Shown here in pieces: positions 1 through 14,181 of a DNA stretch of 53,243 nt. The DNA comes from an uncultured Oscillospiraceae bacterium. Lineage in GTDB: Bacteria; Bacillota; Clostridia; Oscillospirales; Oscillospiraceae. The stretch is taken from positions 1-53,243 of the forward strand of contig CANPXW010000004.1 in the NCBI GenBank assembly GCA_947587025.1, written 5' to 3'. The notes below the pieces were generated by a model. That model saw only the letters and a list, made by a program, of their open reading frames with translations, was not told the DNA's origin and did no database searches. Every line of letters starts with the position of its first letter. The first letter of the stretch is position 1. The position numbers were made by a program, and so were the translations under genes.

Positions 1-1292
1 GCCTCCCGCTTCCTGCCGGCCAGGGCGGCGAAGATCAGCGTCAGGCCGCCCGCCCGGCCAAAGAACATGAGAAATATGAGGATGCCCCGGCTGAGCTGTC
101 CCAGCGTGGGCGTGATGCCCAGAGACAGGCCCACCGTACCGATGGCTGAGGCTGTCTCGAAAAGGCACGTCCCCAACGGCAGCGCCTCCGCCCGGCTGAT
201 GACCGCCCCGCCTAAGAGAAACAGGGTCAGATACATCACCAGCACTGTGGCGGCGGTGCGCACCGCGCCCTCCTCCAGCCGCCGCCCGAAGAGGCTCGTA
301 TGCTCCCGGCGGCGGAACACCGCCCATGCGGTGGCGGCCAGCGCCGCCAGCGTCGTGGTCTTCATACCGCCTGCGGTGGAGCCAGGTGATCCGCCGGTGA
401 GCATCAGGGCGATGGTGAGGGCCTGGCCTGTGCCGCTCAAGGCCGCCTGGTCCACAGTGTTGAAGCCCGCCGTCCGGGGCGTCACCGCCTGAAAAAGGCT
501 CAGCCAAACCCGCTGGCGCATGGGGTAAGCTACAAACTCGCCAAAGAAGAAGTACGCTGCAGGGAGCGCGATGAGAAGTCCTGTAACGGACAGTATCACC
601 TTGCTCTGCATACTGTAGCGGCGCAAATGCACACTGTGGCTCCGCACATCCTCCCAAGTGAGAAAGCCGATACCGCCCACTATGATGAGCGCCATGACGG
701 TGAGATCGATGACCGGCTGGGCGGCAAAGGACGTCAGCGAGGAAAAAGCCTCCTCCCGGCCCATCAGGTCGAAGCCCGCGTTGCAGAAGGCGGATACGGC
801 ATGAAACAGGCCGTACCATATCCCTTCTTTCAGCCCATAGCGTCGGCAGAACACCGGGGCCATGACCGCCGCGCCGGTCAGTTCAATGACGACTGTGGCA
901 CAGATGATGGTCCCCGCCAGACGGACGATGCCGCTGATAGAGTGGGCGGAGAGCGACTGCTGGATGGCTGTGCGCTGCTTCAGGCTCACGCGCCTGCCGG
1001 TCAGGGCGACCATGGCCATCGCCGCCGTCACTACTCCCATGCCGCCGATCTGGATAAGCAGCAGCAGCACCCCCTGGCCGAAGCCGCTCCAATAGGTGGC
1101 GGTGTCCCGCACCACCAGCCCGGTGACGCACACGGCGGAGGTGGCAGTGAACAGTGCGTCGGAAAAGTTTGCGCCGCGCCCGTCACGGGTGGAAATGGGG
1201 AGCATGAGCAAAAGACTGCCCAGCAGGATGAGGGCCATAAAGCCCAGAATGATGATCTGCGATGTGGACAGGTCTCTCTCCATCCTGCGCAC
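1..1292 (-). CDS. ktrB: KtrB/TrkH-family potassium uptake membrane subunit (3' end cut off)
   Basis: Pore-forming subunit of a Ktr-type K+ uptake system in the cytoplasmic membrane. The translation has the first pore segment with a TSAVCVTGL filter, a following LLIQIGGMG segment, the RTAGFNTVD pore loop, the GGSPGSTAGGMKT loop and near the cut end ETASAIGTVGLS and FFGRAGGLTL; these four pore repeats are diagnostic of KtrB. The frame is open from position 1 to 1292 and only a few C-terminal residues should be missing. I chose the GTG at 1292 because a GGGGG Shine-Dalgarno lies 8 bases before it; an in-frame ATG follows at 1283 and another GTG lies at 1301. The regulatory partner KtrA is not in the window and may lie to the left. 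The gene is divergent from gltB. Confidence 0.95.
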   Translation of the reverse strand, partial: MRRMERDLSTSQIIILGFMALILLGSLLLMLPISTRDGRGANFSDALFTATSAVCVTGLVVRDTATYWSGFGQGVLLLLIQIGGMGVVTAAMAMVALTGRRVSLKQRTAIQQSLSAHSISGIVRLAGTIICATVVIELTGAAVMAPVFCRRYGLKEGIWYGLFHAVSAFCNAGFDLMGREEAFSSLTSFAAQPVIDLTVMALIIVGGIGFLTWEDVRSHSVHLRRYSMQSKVILSVTGLLIALPAAYFFFGEFVAYPMRQRVWLSLFQAVTPRTAGFNTVDQAALSGTGQALTIALMLTGGSPGSTAGGMKTTTLAALAATAWAVFRRREHTSLFGRRLEEGAVRTAATVLVMYLTLFLLGGAVISRAEALPLGTCLFETASAIGTVGLSLGITPTLGQLSRGILIFLMFFGRAGGLTLIFAALAGRKRE

Positions 1293-1451
1293 GGCTCTCA
1301 CCCCCTTGATTGCATCCTATTGTGCCATAAAAGGTGTGAAATGTGCGTTAGCATTTATCTTGCCGGTATAAAGATCGCATTAAGAACAGGCGGCCGCACT
1401 ATGGGCGATTTTGCCGGGTTTTTTCCGGCATATTTGGCCTGGACTAGGCAT

Positions 1452-1481
1452 TTTATACCAAAGTAAAAAATGCCGTTGCAA
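1452..1481 (-). promoter_or_regulatory. Putative ktrB promoter sharing its -35 with gltB
   Basis: Read on the minus strand, TTGCAA (1481-1476) is followed after 18 bases by TATAAA (1457-1452). The -35 hexamer is its own reverse complement and is the same six bases used by the gltB promoter. About 160 bases separate it from the ktrB start. Confidence 0.5.
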
Positions 1482-1504
1482 TCGGGCCAAAAGGGCGCTA
1501 TAAT
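1476..1504 (+). promoter_or_regulatory. gltB promoter (TTGCAA-17-TATAAT)
   Basis: TTGCAA at 1476-1481, a 17-base spacer and a perfect TATAAT at 1499-1504, about 77 bases before the gltB ATG. This is a vegetative sigma-A pattern. No riboswitch was recognised between the promoter and gltB. Confidence 0.85.
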
Positions 1505-1581
1505 CATTAGAAAATGTCATATTACGCATTAGATTAGTTTTATTAATACCTGCGCCGCGACGCGGCGGGAGGGAGTCAAGT

Positions 1582-6111
<4,530 letters not shown>

Positions 6112-6112
6112 C

Positions 6113-7507
<1,395 letters not shown>

Positions 7508-7520
7508 AAGAGCATAAAGA

Positions 7521-7556
7521 AAGGGACCTGGAAGCTGGGCTTCCAGGTCCCTTTTT
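7521..7556. terminator. Bidirectional intrinsic terminator after gltD
   Basis: A perfect 14-bp stem (7521-7534 with 7540-7553) around a CTGGG loop, followed by a T run on the plus strand and by Ts on the minus strand. It serves gltD and the convergent gene ending at 7558. Confidence 0.93.
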
Positions 7557-7557
7557 G

Positions 7558-10500
7558 TCATTCCAGAATGTCGTAGGCGGCGTCGAATTCCTCCCGGACC
7601 ACGAAGTTGAAGTCCACGGCGGCGATGCCGCCGCCGGCGTCCCGGTCCACCTGGTAGAACACCACCGCCGCGTCCCTGGGCGCGGTCAGCCGCGTGCCCC
7701 ACTGCCGGGCGGAGAAGTACCGCTCCGGGTCCGCCGGGTCCAGGTGCAGCAGCCCCTTTTCCAGAGCGAAGGCCATCACCTCCGTGAGCGGCTGGCCGTC
7801 CAGCCAGGCGCTGCGGGGCGTCGGGCGCTGCGCATACGTATCTGCCCGCAGACGCTCGTGCTCCTCCAGGAAGAACGCCCGCCTGTTGGGGTAGGGCCAT
7901 CCGCCGGCGTCCAGCTTCACATAGTCGCCGGCCTGGGCCAGCTCTCCCTCGCCGCCGGATGTCTCCCTTGAGGACACCTCATAGCCGCCGTCCGGCCGCT
8001 TTGCCAGCCGCCCCTGGGCGATCAGCGCCGCCTCCAGGGGGTGGTCCTGACCCAGGGGGAAGGCGGTCACGGGCAGGCCGGGCTTTTTTTGCACCCACAT
8101 GCCCTGGCCGCCGCCGGGCTCCGGATAGGGGCCCAGCCACCGGGCCAGCTGCCGGAGCCGCTCGGCCTCCTCCGCGCCCAGGCCGCCGGCCGCCAGCACT
8201 CTGTCTATCCCGGCCCGGACCAGCGTCTTTTCCTGGCGGTCCATGGCGGGCAGATACCGGCAGGGCCGGTCGTACTTCTTCGGGTCCGGACGCCGGGCGT
8301 TGTCCGCCCGGTCCGGGTCGTCCTTTTCGATGTACAGCCGGGCGGCGGTGATCATGTCCAGCATGTCGTGACGTTCCGGGTCCTGATAGGGGCACGGGGC
8401 AGCCTCCACCAGGCAGGGGTGCAGCCGGTAGGGCACGTCCTTCAGTCCGTTTATCTTGGGTACCGCTGGCAGGCCCGGCTGTCCGCCGGCGGCCTGGCGC
8501 ACCTGGCCGTTGGTCCTGGCCCGGAGCACGCCGGCGGCGTTCGGCAGAAAGCGGGTCACCTCGTCGATGGAGACGAAGGGACGGGTGAAGCCGCTGATGC
8601 GCATGAAGGCGCACCAGCGCCGATGCTCCAGCCAGCTGAGCCGGTCCGCGAGCCGGCTGTCCTCCTGGATGCGGCGGTGATAGGTCAGCAGCTCCTCGGC
8701 CGTCAGCGGCCCCTGGGCCGTCTCCGGGAGGACCGGCTCCGCCGTCTGGGCCCGCAGACACCGGGCGCTGAATAGCTTATAGGGCAGATGGAACAGCCGC
8801 GCTGCGGTGGACCAGTCGTCGTAAAGGGGGTCCCGGGGCTCGTTGGCGTCCGCCACGCCGTGCTCCCGCTCGCTGAGCGCCGGGTCCTGCCGGGAGCGCC
8901 TGAGCTGGGTCTCGTCCAGAGAGACGTTGCGCCAGCTGAACTGCTCCCGCAGACCGCCGAAGGGGTGCATCTCCGGGGCGGTGACCACCGTCGGCGGCAG
9001 GGCCACCTCCCGGCTCTTGGCGAACCGGTCCCGGACCACCTCCAGAAGGCTTTCGCTGCGCACGGCGAAGCTGATGACCTGCCGGCCTGCCTGCCTGGCG
9101 GCGGGCCGGCGCAGATGCAGGCCGATCAGGCTGCTGCGGATGCTGTCGGCCAGGGCGATGTTGTCCAGGTCGTCTTCCTCCATCACCAGGAAGTAGTCGC
9201 TGTCCGCCAAAGGCCAGCGCTCCTCCGTGCCGTCGTGGAACTGCCGCCTGTCCCCGGCCAGCAGCGCCCGCAGGTCCGGCTCGTCGTCGGTCTCGATGAA
9301 GGACAGCCGGGCGTAGGGAGGAGCGAACTTATCCTCGCCGGGATAGACGCGCAGGCACTCCGGGCCCTTCCCCCCGGCGGGCAGGACGCAGCTGGCGGCG
9401 ATCTCCGGGCTGAGCCGGTCCAGCCACCGCAGAAACGCCGGCCGTTCCTCGCCGCCGTCTGCGCTCCGGCGGCAGACCACGGTGATGTACAGCTGTACGT
9501 CCAGCATCTGGCCGCACCAGAACACGGTCTTGAACATCTCCCTGGCAAAGGGACCGCCGCCGAACAGCACCACCCGCAGCGGCACGGGCGCGGCGGGGGC
9601 CTCCGAGGCCAGCAGGGGCAGATACAGGGGCCAGCGCTCCATCAGGCTCAGCGCGGCACGCGCGTAGTCCCGGAACACATGCAGCTCCGCCTCCCGGACA
9701 CGGCCGGGCTCTGCCGGACCGTTTGCCGGGCGCTCCCGCTTTTGGCAGAAGCTCTTTTTCAGGGAGCGGACGTTCTCGATGGTCTCCACGCTGTTGGTGA
9801 AAAAATAGATGACGCAGCCGACGTCGCCGTCCCACAGCAGCGGCTGCTCCCCGCCGGGCAGCAGGCCGTGGAGGGTGACCAGGTTCTGCCGGTCGTCGAA
9901 CTGGCCGTCGCCGTCCATGTCGATGAGGAAGAAGCGGCACTTTTTCGACCGGCGGAAGCTGGGACAGTGGAGCATGTCGTCCTGCAGACAGATGGCCCCC
10001 GCCGATCGGGCCCGCAGGAGCAGCTCCGTCTGGGCCTCCTCGGTGCCGTCCGCGCGCGTGTCGGTGAATACGATGGCGTACCGCCGGCGCTCCGGCAGCT
10101 GGGCGATGCTCTCGGCCAGCAGCACGCTGCGCTCGTTCAGCTCCGAGAACACGTACAGCTCCCGCCTCTTGCAGCGGCTCATGGCCAGGCGGGGGGACAC
10201 GCCCGCCAGCACCTGGTATATCACCGCGCCGCCGACGATGGGGGCGGCGGTGTAGATGACGAAGGCGTACACGGTCAGCAGGACCCGCACCGCCTGGGGG
10301 AAGGCGGTCCAGCGGCGGCCGAAGACGCCGCCGTAGTCTGCGTCCAGGCTGAACGCCTGCATCGCGTCGGTCAGCAGCGTCCATGAGAACTGCCGTCTGT
10401 AGGCGGCATAGGCCAGGTCCAGCGCCAGTATGGCGGCGATCAGCGACCCGGTCAGCCACAGCAGCCGATAGGTCAGCCGTCTGCTCCGGCGCAGGCGGAA

Positions 10501-10569
10501 GCACTGTGCCGGGCCGATCACGGCGGCCGCCACAGAGACCAGCAGCAGAAAAACGCTCAGTATCTCCAT
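7558..10569 (-). CDS. Membrane-anchored protein with Rossmann/TrkA-N-like and RyR-like features
   Basis: A 1003-residue protein of no established function. Visible: three hydrophobic segments near residues 2-20, 34-57 and 93-121 anchor the N terminus. A TrkA-N/Rossmann-like strand-helix (ELYVFSELNERSVLLAESI) begins near 137. A second Rossmann-like unit with GGGPFAREM begins near 331. Residues 646-655 read WLEHRRWCAF, followed by a Gly-Phe and an HPCLV element near 717. That order recalls bacterial RyR-type modules, but this assignment is from pattern memory. A large C-terminal region (about 880-1000) is unassigned. There is no ion-channel selectivity filter. The ATG is preceded by AGGGGAG at 9 bases. 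It lies 84 bases downstream of the Clp-FtsH fusion gene on the same strand, so it is probably its membrane partner or sensor. Confidence is high for the CDS and moderate for the domains. Confidence 0.75.
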   Translation of the reverse strand: MEILSVFLLLVSVAAAVIGPAQCFRLRRSRRLTYRLLWLTGSLIAAILALDLAYAAYRRQFSWTLLTDAMQAFSLDADYGGVFGRRWTAFPQAVRVLLTVYAFVIYTAAPIVGGAVIYQVLAGVSPRLAMSRCKRRELYVFSELNERSVLLAESIAQLPERRRYAIVFTDTRADGTEEAQTELLLRARSAGAICLQDDMLHCPSFRRSKKCRFFLIDMDGDGQFDDRQNLVTLHGLLPGGEQPLLWDGDVGCVIYFFTNSVETIENVRSLKKSFCQKRERPANGPAEPGRVREAELHVFRDYARAALSLMERWPLYLPLLASEAPAAPVPLRVVLFGGGPFAREMFKTVFWCGQMLDVQLYITVVCRRSADGGEERPAFLRWLDRLSPEIAASCVLPAGGKGPECLRVYPGEDKFAPPYARLSFIETDDEPDLRALLAGDRRQFHDGTEERWPLADSDYFLVMEEDDLDNIALADSIRSSLIGLHLRRPAARQAGRQVISFAVRSESLLEVVRDRFAKSREVALPPTVVTAPEMHPFGGLREQFSWRNVSLDETQLRRSRQDPALSEREHGVADANEPRDPLYDDWSTAARLFHLPYKLFSARCLRAQTAEPVLPETAQGPLTAEELLTYHRRIQEDSRLADRLSWLEHRRWCAFMRISGFTRPFVSIDEVTRFLPNAAGVLRARTNGQVRQAAGGQPGLPAVPKINGLKDVPYRLHPCLVEAAPCPYQDPERHDMLDMITAARLYIEKDDPDRADNARRPDPKKYDRPCRYLPAMDRQEKTLVRAGIDRVLAAGGLGAEEAERLRQLARWLGPYPEPGGGQGMWVQKKPGLPVTAFPLGQDHPLEAALIAQGRLAKRPDGGYEVSSRETSGGEGELAQAGDYVKLDAGGWPYPNRRAFFLEEHERLRADTYAQRPTPRSAWLDGQPLTEVMAFALEKGLLHLDPADPERYFSARQWGTRLTAPRDAAVVFYQVDRDAGGGIAAVDFNFVVREEFDAAYDILE

Positions 10570-10573
10570 GCTC

Positions 10574-10624
10574 TCATGCTCCCCTGCCGGCCGGCCGGCC
10601 GCTGTTCACAACATCGCTGCGCAT
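10574..10624 (-). CDS. Possible 16-residue coupling ORF
   Basis: An ATG with AAAGGA upstream opens 16 codons ending in a TGA four bases before the ATG of the 1003-residue protein. It could couple translation across the 84-base gap of the operon. No homology can be judged at this length and it may be chance. Confidence 0.25.
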   Translation of the reverse strand: MRSDVVNSGRPAGRGA

Positions 10625-10653
10625 CTTGAATGGTCCTTTCTCTCCGGATGGGG

Positions 10654-13600
10654 TCAGCCCCTGACGGCGTCGGCAAAGAAGCGGTCCAGGGTATCCTGGT
10701 CCAGGCACTTCTCCCGCAGCAGCAGCTCCACCAGCCCGTCCATGGCGTCCCGGTTCTTGGCGATGATGTCCCGCGCCCTGACCAGCTGCTCCTGCATGAG
10801 CGCCTCGCCGGCCTGGCTGATCTTGGGCAGGAACAGGTCCTGGCCCATGCCGTAGTCCTTCAGGCAGGTGCGCACAAAGTGGCGGGCCTTTTCCAGGTCG
10901 GAGCTGGCGCCGGTGTTGAGCCCGGCGTCCTCACCAAAGAACTCCAGCTCCGCCGCCCGTCCGGCCAGACACCGGCAGATGACGTCCTTCAGCTCGCTGA
11001 AGGTGAAGGTGGCCTTGTCCTCGGAGGAGGTCTCCATATAGCCGCCGTAGCCGCCCCGGGAGACGATGGTCAAAAACAGGGGCTTGACCCCGCAGACCCA
11101 GCTGACCAGAGCGTGGCCGGCCTCGTGATAGGCCGTCTGGCGCATCTGCTCCTCGCTCCAGGTCTTCTCGTCGCCGAAGCGGTACTGGTCCAGGGCGTCC
11201 AGCAGGCTCTTGCCGGTGGGGGCCTGCTCGCCGATGTCCCTGGCGTACATCTCCACGATCATGCTGATGTCCGCGTTGCTCAGCCCGCCGGAGCGGGCGG
11301 CGATGTTCTGCAGGATGGACTCGTGCTCGCCGCCAAAGCGGATGCCATGGCGCTCGAGAATGCGGCTGAACAGCTCATACCGGGCCTCTTTGTCCGGCAG
11401 AGGCACCAGTATCTTCCTATCGAACCGGCGCACGAAGGCCGGATCCAGCACCCGGCTGCCGGCGCCCTCCACCTCGTAGTTGGTGGCGGCCATGATGAAC
11501 ACGGGGCGCTTTTCATCCACCTGAAAGCCGTCCATCTCCGCCAGCAGGGCGTTAAGGGCGTCTTCGTTGTGCACGGAGCTGACGCCGCCGGTGCGCTGGC
11601 GGGCGATGGCGTCCACCTCGTCGATGAAAATCACCGAGGGAGCGTAGCGCCGGGCCTTTTTGAACAGGTCCCGGATGTTCTGCTCCGTCTGGCCCACCAG
11701 ACTGGCGAAAAAGCTGGTGGCGGTGGTGGGCAGGAAGGTGGCCTTGGCCTCGTTGGCCATGGCCTTGGCCAGCATGGTCTTGCCGGTGCCCGGCGGGCCG
11801 TACAGCAGCACGCCCTTGGGGATGCGCTTGCCGGCCAACAGGCACTTGCGGGGGTCCTCCAGGATGCGGCAGAACTCTCCCAGGGCCTTCTTGGCGCTCT
11901 CGCAGCCCACGATGTCGGCAAAGGTGACGGCGCTGTTCTCCCCCGGCCGGCTGACCAGAGCCATGTCTCCGCCCTGGTAGGCGGTGCGGATATGCAGCCG
12001 GGAGAAGCAGACCTCCATGGTCTGCTCGTCCACCATGTACTGGGCGCAGTTGTAGCTGAGATACTTGCCGGAGCGGGCCAGCTGATAGACGCTGTTGCCG
12101 ATCAGGGCGTTGACCGCCAGCTTTTGCAGCTGTCCGTCCGGGACCTGGCCGTCGGTCAGGGGCAGCACCTGGCGCGCGCCCCGGGACAGCAGAGAGGAGA
12201 AGTCCCGCAGCGCGTACCGGCCCGTGTCCAGTATGTACAGGGGTATCTCCGGGAAGAATTCCGTCAGGTAGTGGAACATCTCCATGCCGTCGGAGCGGAT
12301 GTCCTCCACGTCCGAGGGCAGGCGCTCGCCCGGCTGATAGCCGCAGTAGGGGTCCAGCAGGATGAAGTCCACCACGCCCCGGACCAGCTTTTGCAGCCGG
12401 TCGGCCGAGTCGGTGACGCAGATCTGCATCTCCGGGCCGGACAGGCCCTCCAGCGCCCCGGCGTCGGCGGAGAACACCACCGCCTGGGCGTTGCGCGTCT
12501 GGTGGAACAGGGCCCGTATCTCGTCGGACATGTCCTGCTCGTCCAGGGTCATGTATATCTTTTTCAGCGCGCCGACGGACTGCTCCGGCGCGGCGTCCAG
12601 GTGCAGCGCCACGTCCTCGATCTCCCGGATGACGGCGCCGCGTGCCAGGCCCCGGAGGGTCCGGGCGTCCGCCGCCCCGCCGCCGGCGTACAGGATCAGC
12701 GCCGGTATCCGGGCGGCGTCATATTCCACGGCGATGCCGGTGGAGGCGGTGAACAACCCCAGCTGGCGGTCGATCTCGTCCCGCACGATCTCCATCAGGG
12801 CGTAGGGCTCCAGATGGTTGAACATGATGATGTGGCCGTTGGCCATGCGGGTGGTGATGCTGGCGGGGAACATGGGCTCACCGCCGAAGGAGCCGGGCCG
12901 GGCCTCCGTTTTCAGCGCGTCGATGAGGGCGCTGCGGGGGATGTTGGACAGATTGCGGTCCTCGGTGCTGTCGTACAGGGACGCGCCGGCGTTGGTGGTC
13001 ATGATGACGATCACGTCCCGGCAGGAGACCTCCGTCTGGGGGGCCAGGCGCTGGGGGTTGGGCGGGGTCATCAGCCGGCCGAAGTCCAGTATCTGCAGGA
13101 AGATGTGGATGACGTTCAGGTGGGCCTTCTCGATCTCGTCGAAGATGAGGATGGCATTGGGATGCTGGGTGACGAAATCCGTCACCGCCGCGCTCATGCT
13201 CAGGTTGCCCAGGTTATCGGAAAACTCGCTCATGTCCAGGGTCAGCACCGGCCGGCCGGACAGCTCGGCGAACTGGGTGGCCAGGTACGTCTTGCCCACG
13301 CCGGAGGGGCCCATGAACAGGAACGTGGCCAGCGGGCCCCTGCGGTCCGCGTCGTCCCTGGCGAACAGCTCGCTCTCGAACACGCCGCTGACCAGCTCCG
13401 TGACCGCGTGGTGCTGGCCCCGGACCTTGCCCAGCAGCTGGTCGGTGACGGCGCGCAGCTGACCGGTGAGCGCGCCCAGACGCTCCTCCGCCGGCGGCTG
13501 CTCCTCCGCCGGAGCCTGGGGGGCGGGCGTCCGCTCCGTGGGCGCGGCTGTCTGCTCCGCTGCCGGCTGCACCGGGGCGGGCTTTTCCGCCGGGGCGGCG

Positions 13601-13965
13601 TTCGCCGCCGACAGGTCGATGCTCTGGCGGAAGGCGGGCCGGTCGGCCAGCACGTGGACGACGTCGGGCTTGAGGTTTTTCACATCCTCCGGGGAGAGGT
13701 CCTTCACGGTGACCACGAAGCGGCTGCCGGAGGGATGCCCGTCCTCGGACTGGCCGCCGCTGGCGAGACCGGCGAGGATGTCCCGGACCCGGTCCGGCAG
13801 CTGCTCGCCGCCGCCGTCGGGCAGATACAGCCGGCACTGGAAGTTGCCCAGCTTTTCCGCGAACACGTCAGACGCGCCCAGCTGCGCCTTTACAGCGTCG
13901 GCCAGCGCGTCCCAGCTGACGCGGACGTTGAAGTCCTTGAGGATGACGGAGATCTGTAAGATCAT
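10654..13965 (-). CDS. Double AAA+ Clp-FtsH fusion zinc protease
   Basis: A 1103-residue protein likely to unfold and degrade substrates. Domains in order: unassigned N-terminal region 1-120; Pro/Ala/Glu-rich linker 121-162; Clp-type AAA+ with Walker A GPSGVGKT at 219-226, Walker B ILIFDE at 272-277 and a TTN sensor near 323; receiver-like segment about 495-610 with Asp538 in FILLDP; FtsH-like AAA+ with Walker A GPPGTGKT at 723-730, Walker B VIFIDE at 778-783 and RRFDR at 846-850; M41 peptidase with HEAGH at 947-951 and the expected third zinc ligand Asp1023. Odd points: no transmembrane segment, unlike normal FtsH; the pore-loop phenylalanine of FtsH appears to be leucine (LVG, 756-758); and the arginine-finger region is two residues shorter than usual. 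It is the first gene of a two-gene operon with a membrane protein. All catalytic residues are present, so it is probably active. Confidence 0.88.
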   Translation of the reverse strand: MILQISVILKDFNVRVSWDALADAVKAQLGASDVFAEKLGNFQCRLYLPDGGGEQLPDRVRDILAGLASGGQSEDGHPSGSRFVVTVKDLSPEDVKNLKPDVVHVLADRPAFRQSIDLSAANAAPAEKPAPVQPAAEQTAAPTERTPAPQAPAEEQPPAEERLGALTGQLRAVTDQLLGKVRGQHHAVTELVSGVFESELFARDDADRRGPLATFLFMGPSGVGKTYLATQFAELSGRPVLTLDMSEFSDNLGNLSMSAAVTDFVTQHPNAILIFDEIEKAHLNVIHIFLQILDFGRLMTPPNPQRLAPQTEVSCRDVIVIMTTNAGASLYDSTEDRNLSNIPRSALIDALKTEARPGSFGGEPMFPASITTRMANGHIIMFNHLEPYALMEIVRDEIDRQLGLFTASTGIAVEYDAARIPALILYAGGGAADARTLRGLARGAVIREIEDVALHLDAAPEQSVGALKKIYMTLDEQDMSDEIRALFHQTRNAQAVVFSADAGALEGLSGPEMQICVTDSADRLQKLVRGVVDFILLDPYCGYQPGERLPSDVEDIRSDGMEMFHYLTEFFPEIPLYILDTGRYALRDFSSLLSRGARQVLPLTDGQVPDGQLQKLAVNALIGNSVYQLARSGKYLSYNCAQYMVDEQTMEVCFSRLHIRTAYQGGDMALVSRPGENSAVTFADIVGCESAKKALGEFCRILEDPRKCLLAGKRIPKGVLLYGPPGTGKTMLAKAMANEAKATFLPTTATSFFASLVGQTEQNIRDLFKKARRYAPSVIFIDEVDAIARQRTGGVSSVHNEDALNALLAEMDGFQVDEKRPVFIMAATNYEVEGAGSRVLDPAFVRRFDRKILVPLPDKEARYELFSRILERHGIRFGGEHESILQNIAARSGGLSNADISMIVEMYARDIGEQAPTGKSLLDALDQYRFGDEKTWSEEQMRQTAYHEAGHALVSWVCGVKPLFLTIVSRGGYGGYMETSSEDKATFTFSELKDVICRCLAGRAAELEFFGEDAGLNTGASSDLEKARHFVRTCLKDYGMGQDLFLPKISQAGEALMQEQLVRARDIIAKNRDAMDGLVELLLREKCLDQDTLDRFFADAVRG

Positions 13966-14003
13966 GTCTTTCTGTGTCCTTTCAAATAATGGGGACGGAG
14001 GTC

Positions 14004-14099
14004 AAGGCCTGACCCCAGGAGCGCATCCCGAGATCAGGCCTTGTCATCGCAGCTAGCTTGCATCGGCTCATCGTTCCCGTCCCGGCCAAAGGCGGCCGG
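14004..14099 (-). other. Structured 5' leader of the Clp-FtsH operon
   Basis: Between the promoter and the start codon are a CCGGCC/GGCCGG hairpin (14082-14099) and a 9-bp inverted repeat (14004-14012 with 14034-14042) that can close a 21-base loop. No U tract follows, so it is not a terminator. I could not match it to a known riboswitch class. Confidence 0.45.
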
Positions 14100-14113
14100 T
14101 TTTCTTTGATACG

Positions 14114-14143
14114 ATTATATAACAGTTTTTCCGCATCTGTCAA
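14114..14143 (-). promoter_or_regulatory. Promoter of the Clp-FtsH operon (TTGACA-18-TATAAT)
   Basis: Both hexamers are perfect on the minus strand: TTGACA at 14143-14138 and TATAAT at 14119-14114, with an 18-base spacer. The predicted leader is about 140 bases and contains two clear hairpins. Confidence 0.85.
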
Positions 14144-14147
14144 CGGC

Positions 14148-14174
14148 GGCCCCGGCGCACAGAGCGCCGGGACC
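14148..14174 (-). other. GC-rich hairpin after the pot operon
   Basis: An 11-base arm at 14148-14158 pairs with 14164-14174 (one mismatch), a few bases beyond the potCD stop. It has no U tract, so it may be a weak terminator or an mRNA end-stabilising hairpin. It directly abuts the -35 of the Clp-FtsH promoter. Confidence 0.4.
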
Positions 14175-14181
14175 GCGTCTT

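Noticed and set aside
1411-1429. TGCCGG-GTTTTTT-CCGGCA inverted repeat in the ktrB/gltB gap as a terminator
   Set aside because: The stem is six base pairs with no U tract on either side and would lie in the ktrB leader; it is too weak to call.
627-1466. A 279-codon plus-strand frame over ktrB
   Set aside because: Antisense shadow with His/Gly-rich composition; the minus strand encodes all four KtrB pore motifs.
10630-13959. A 1109-codon open frame on the plus strand opposite the Clp-FtsH gene
   Set aside because: Its protein is a low-complexity His/Gly/Val/Gln mixture typical of the complement of GC-rich coding DNA; the minus frame has intact AAA+ and protease motifs.
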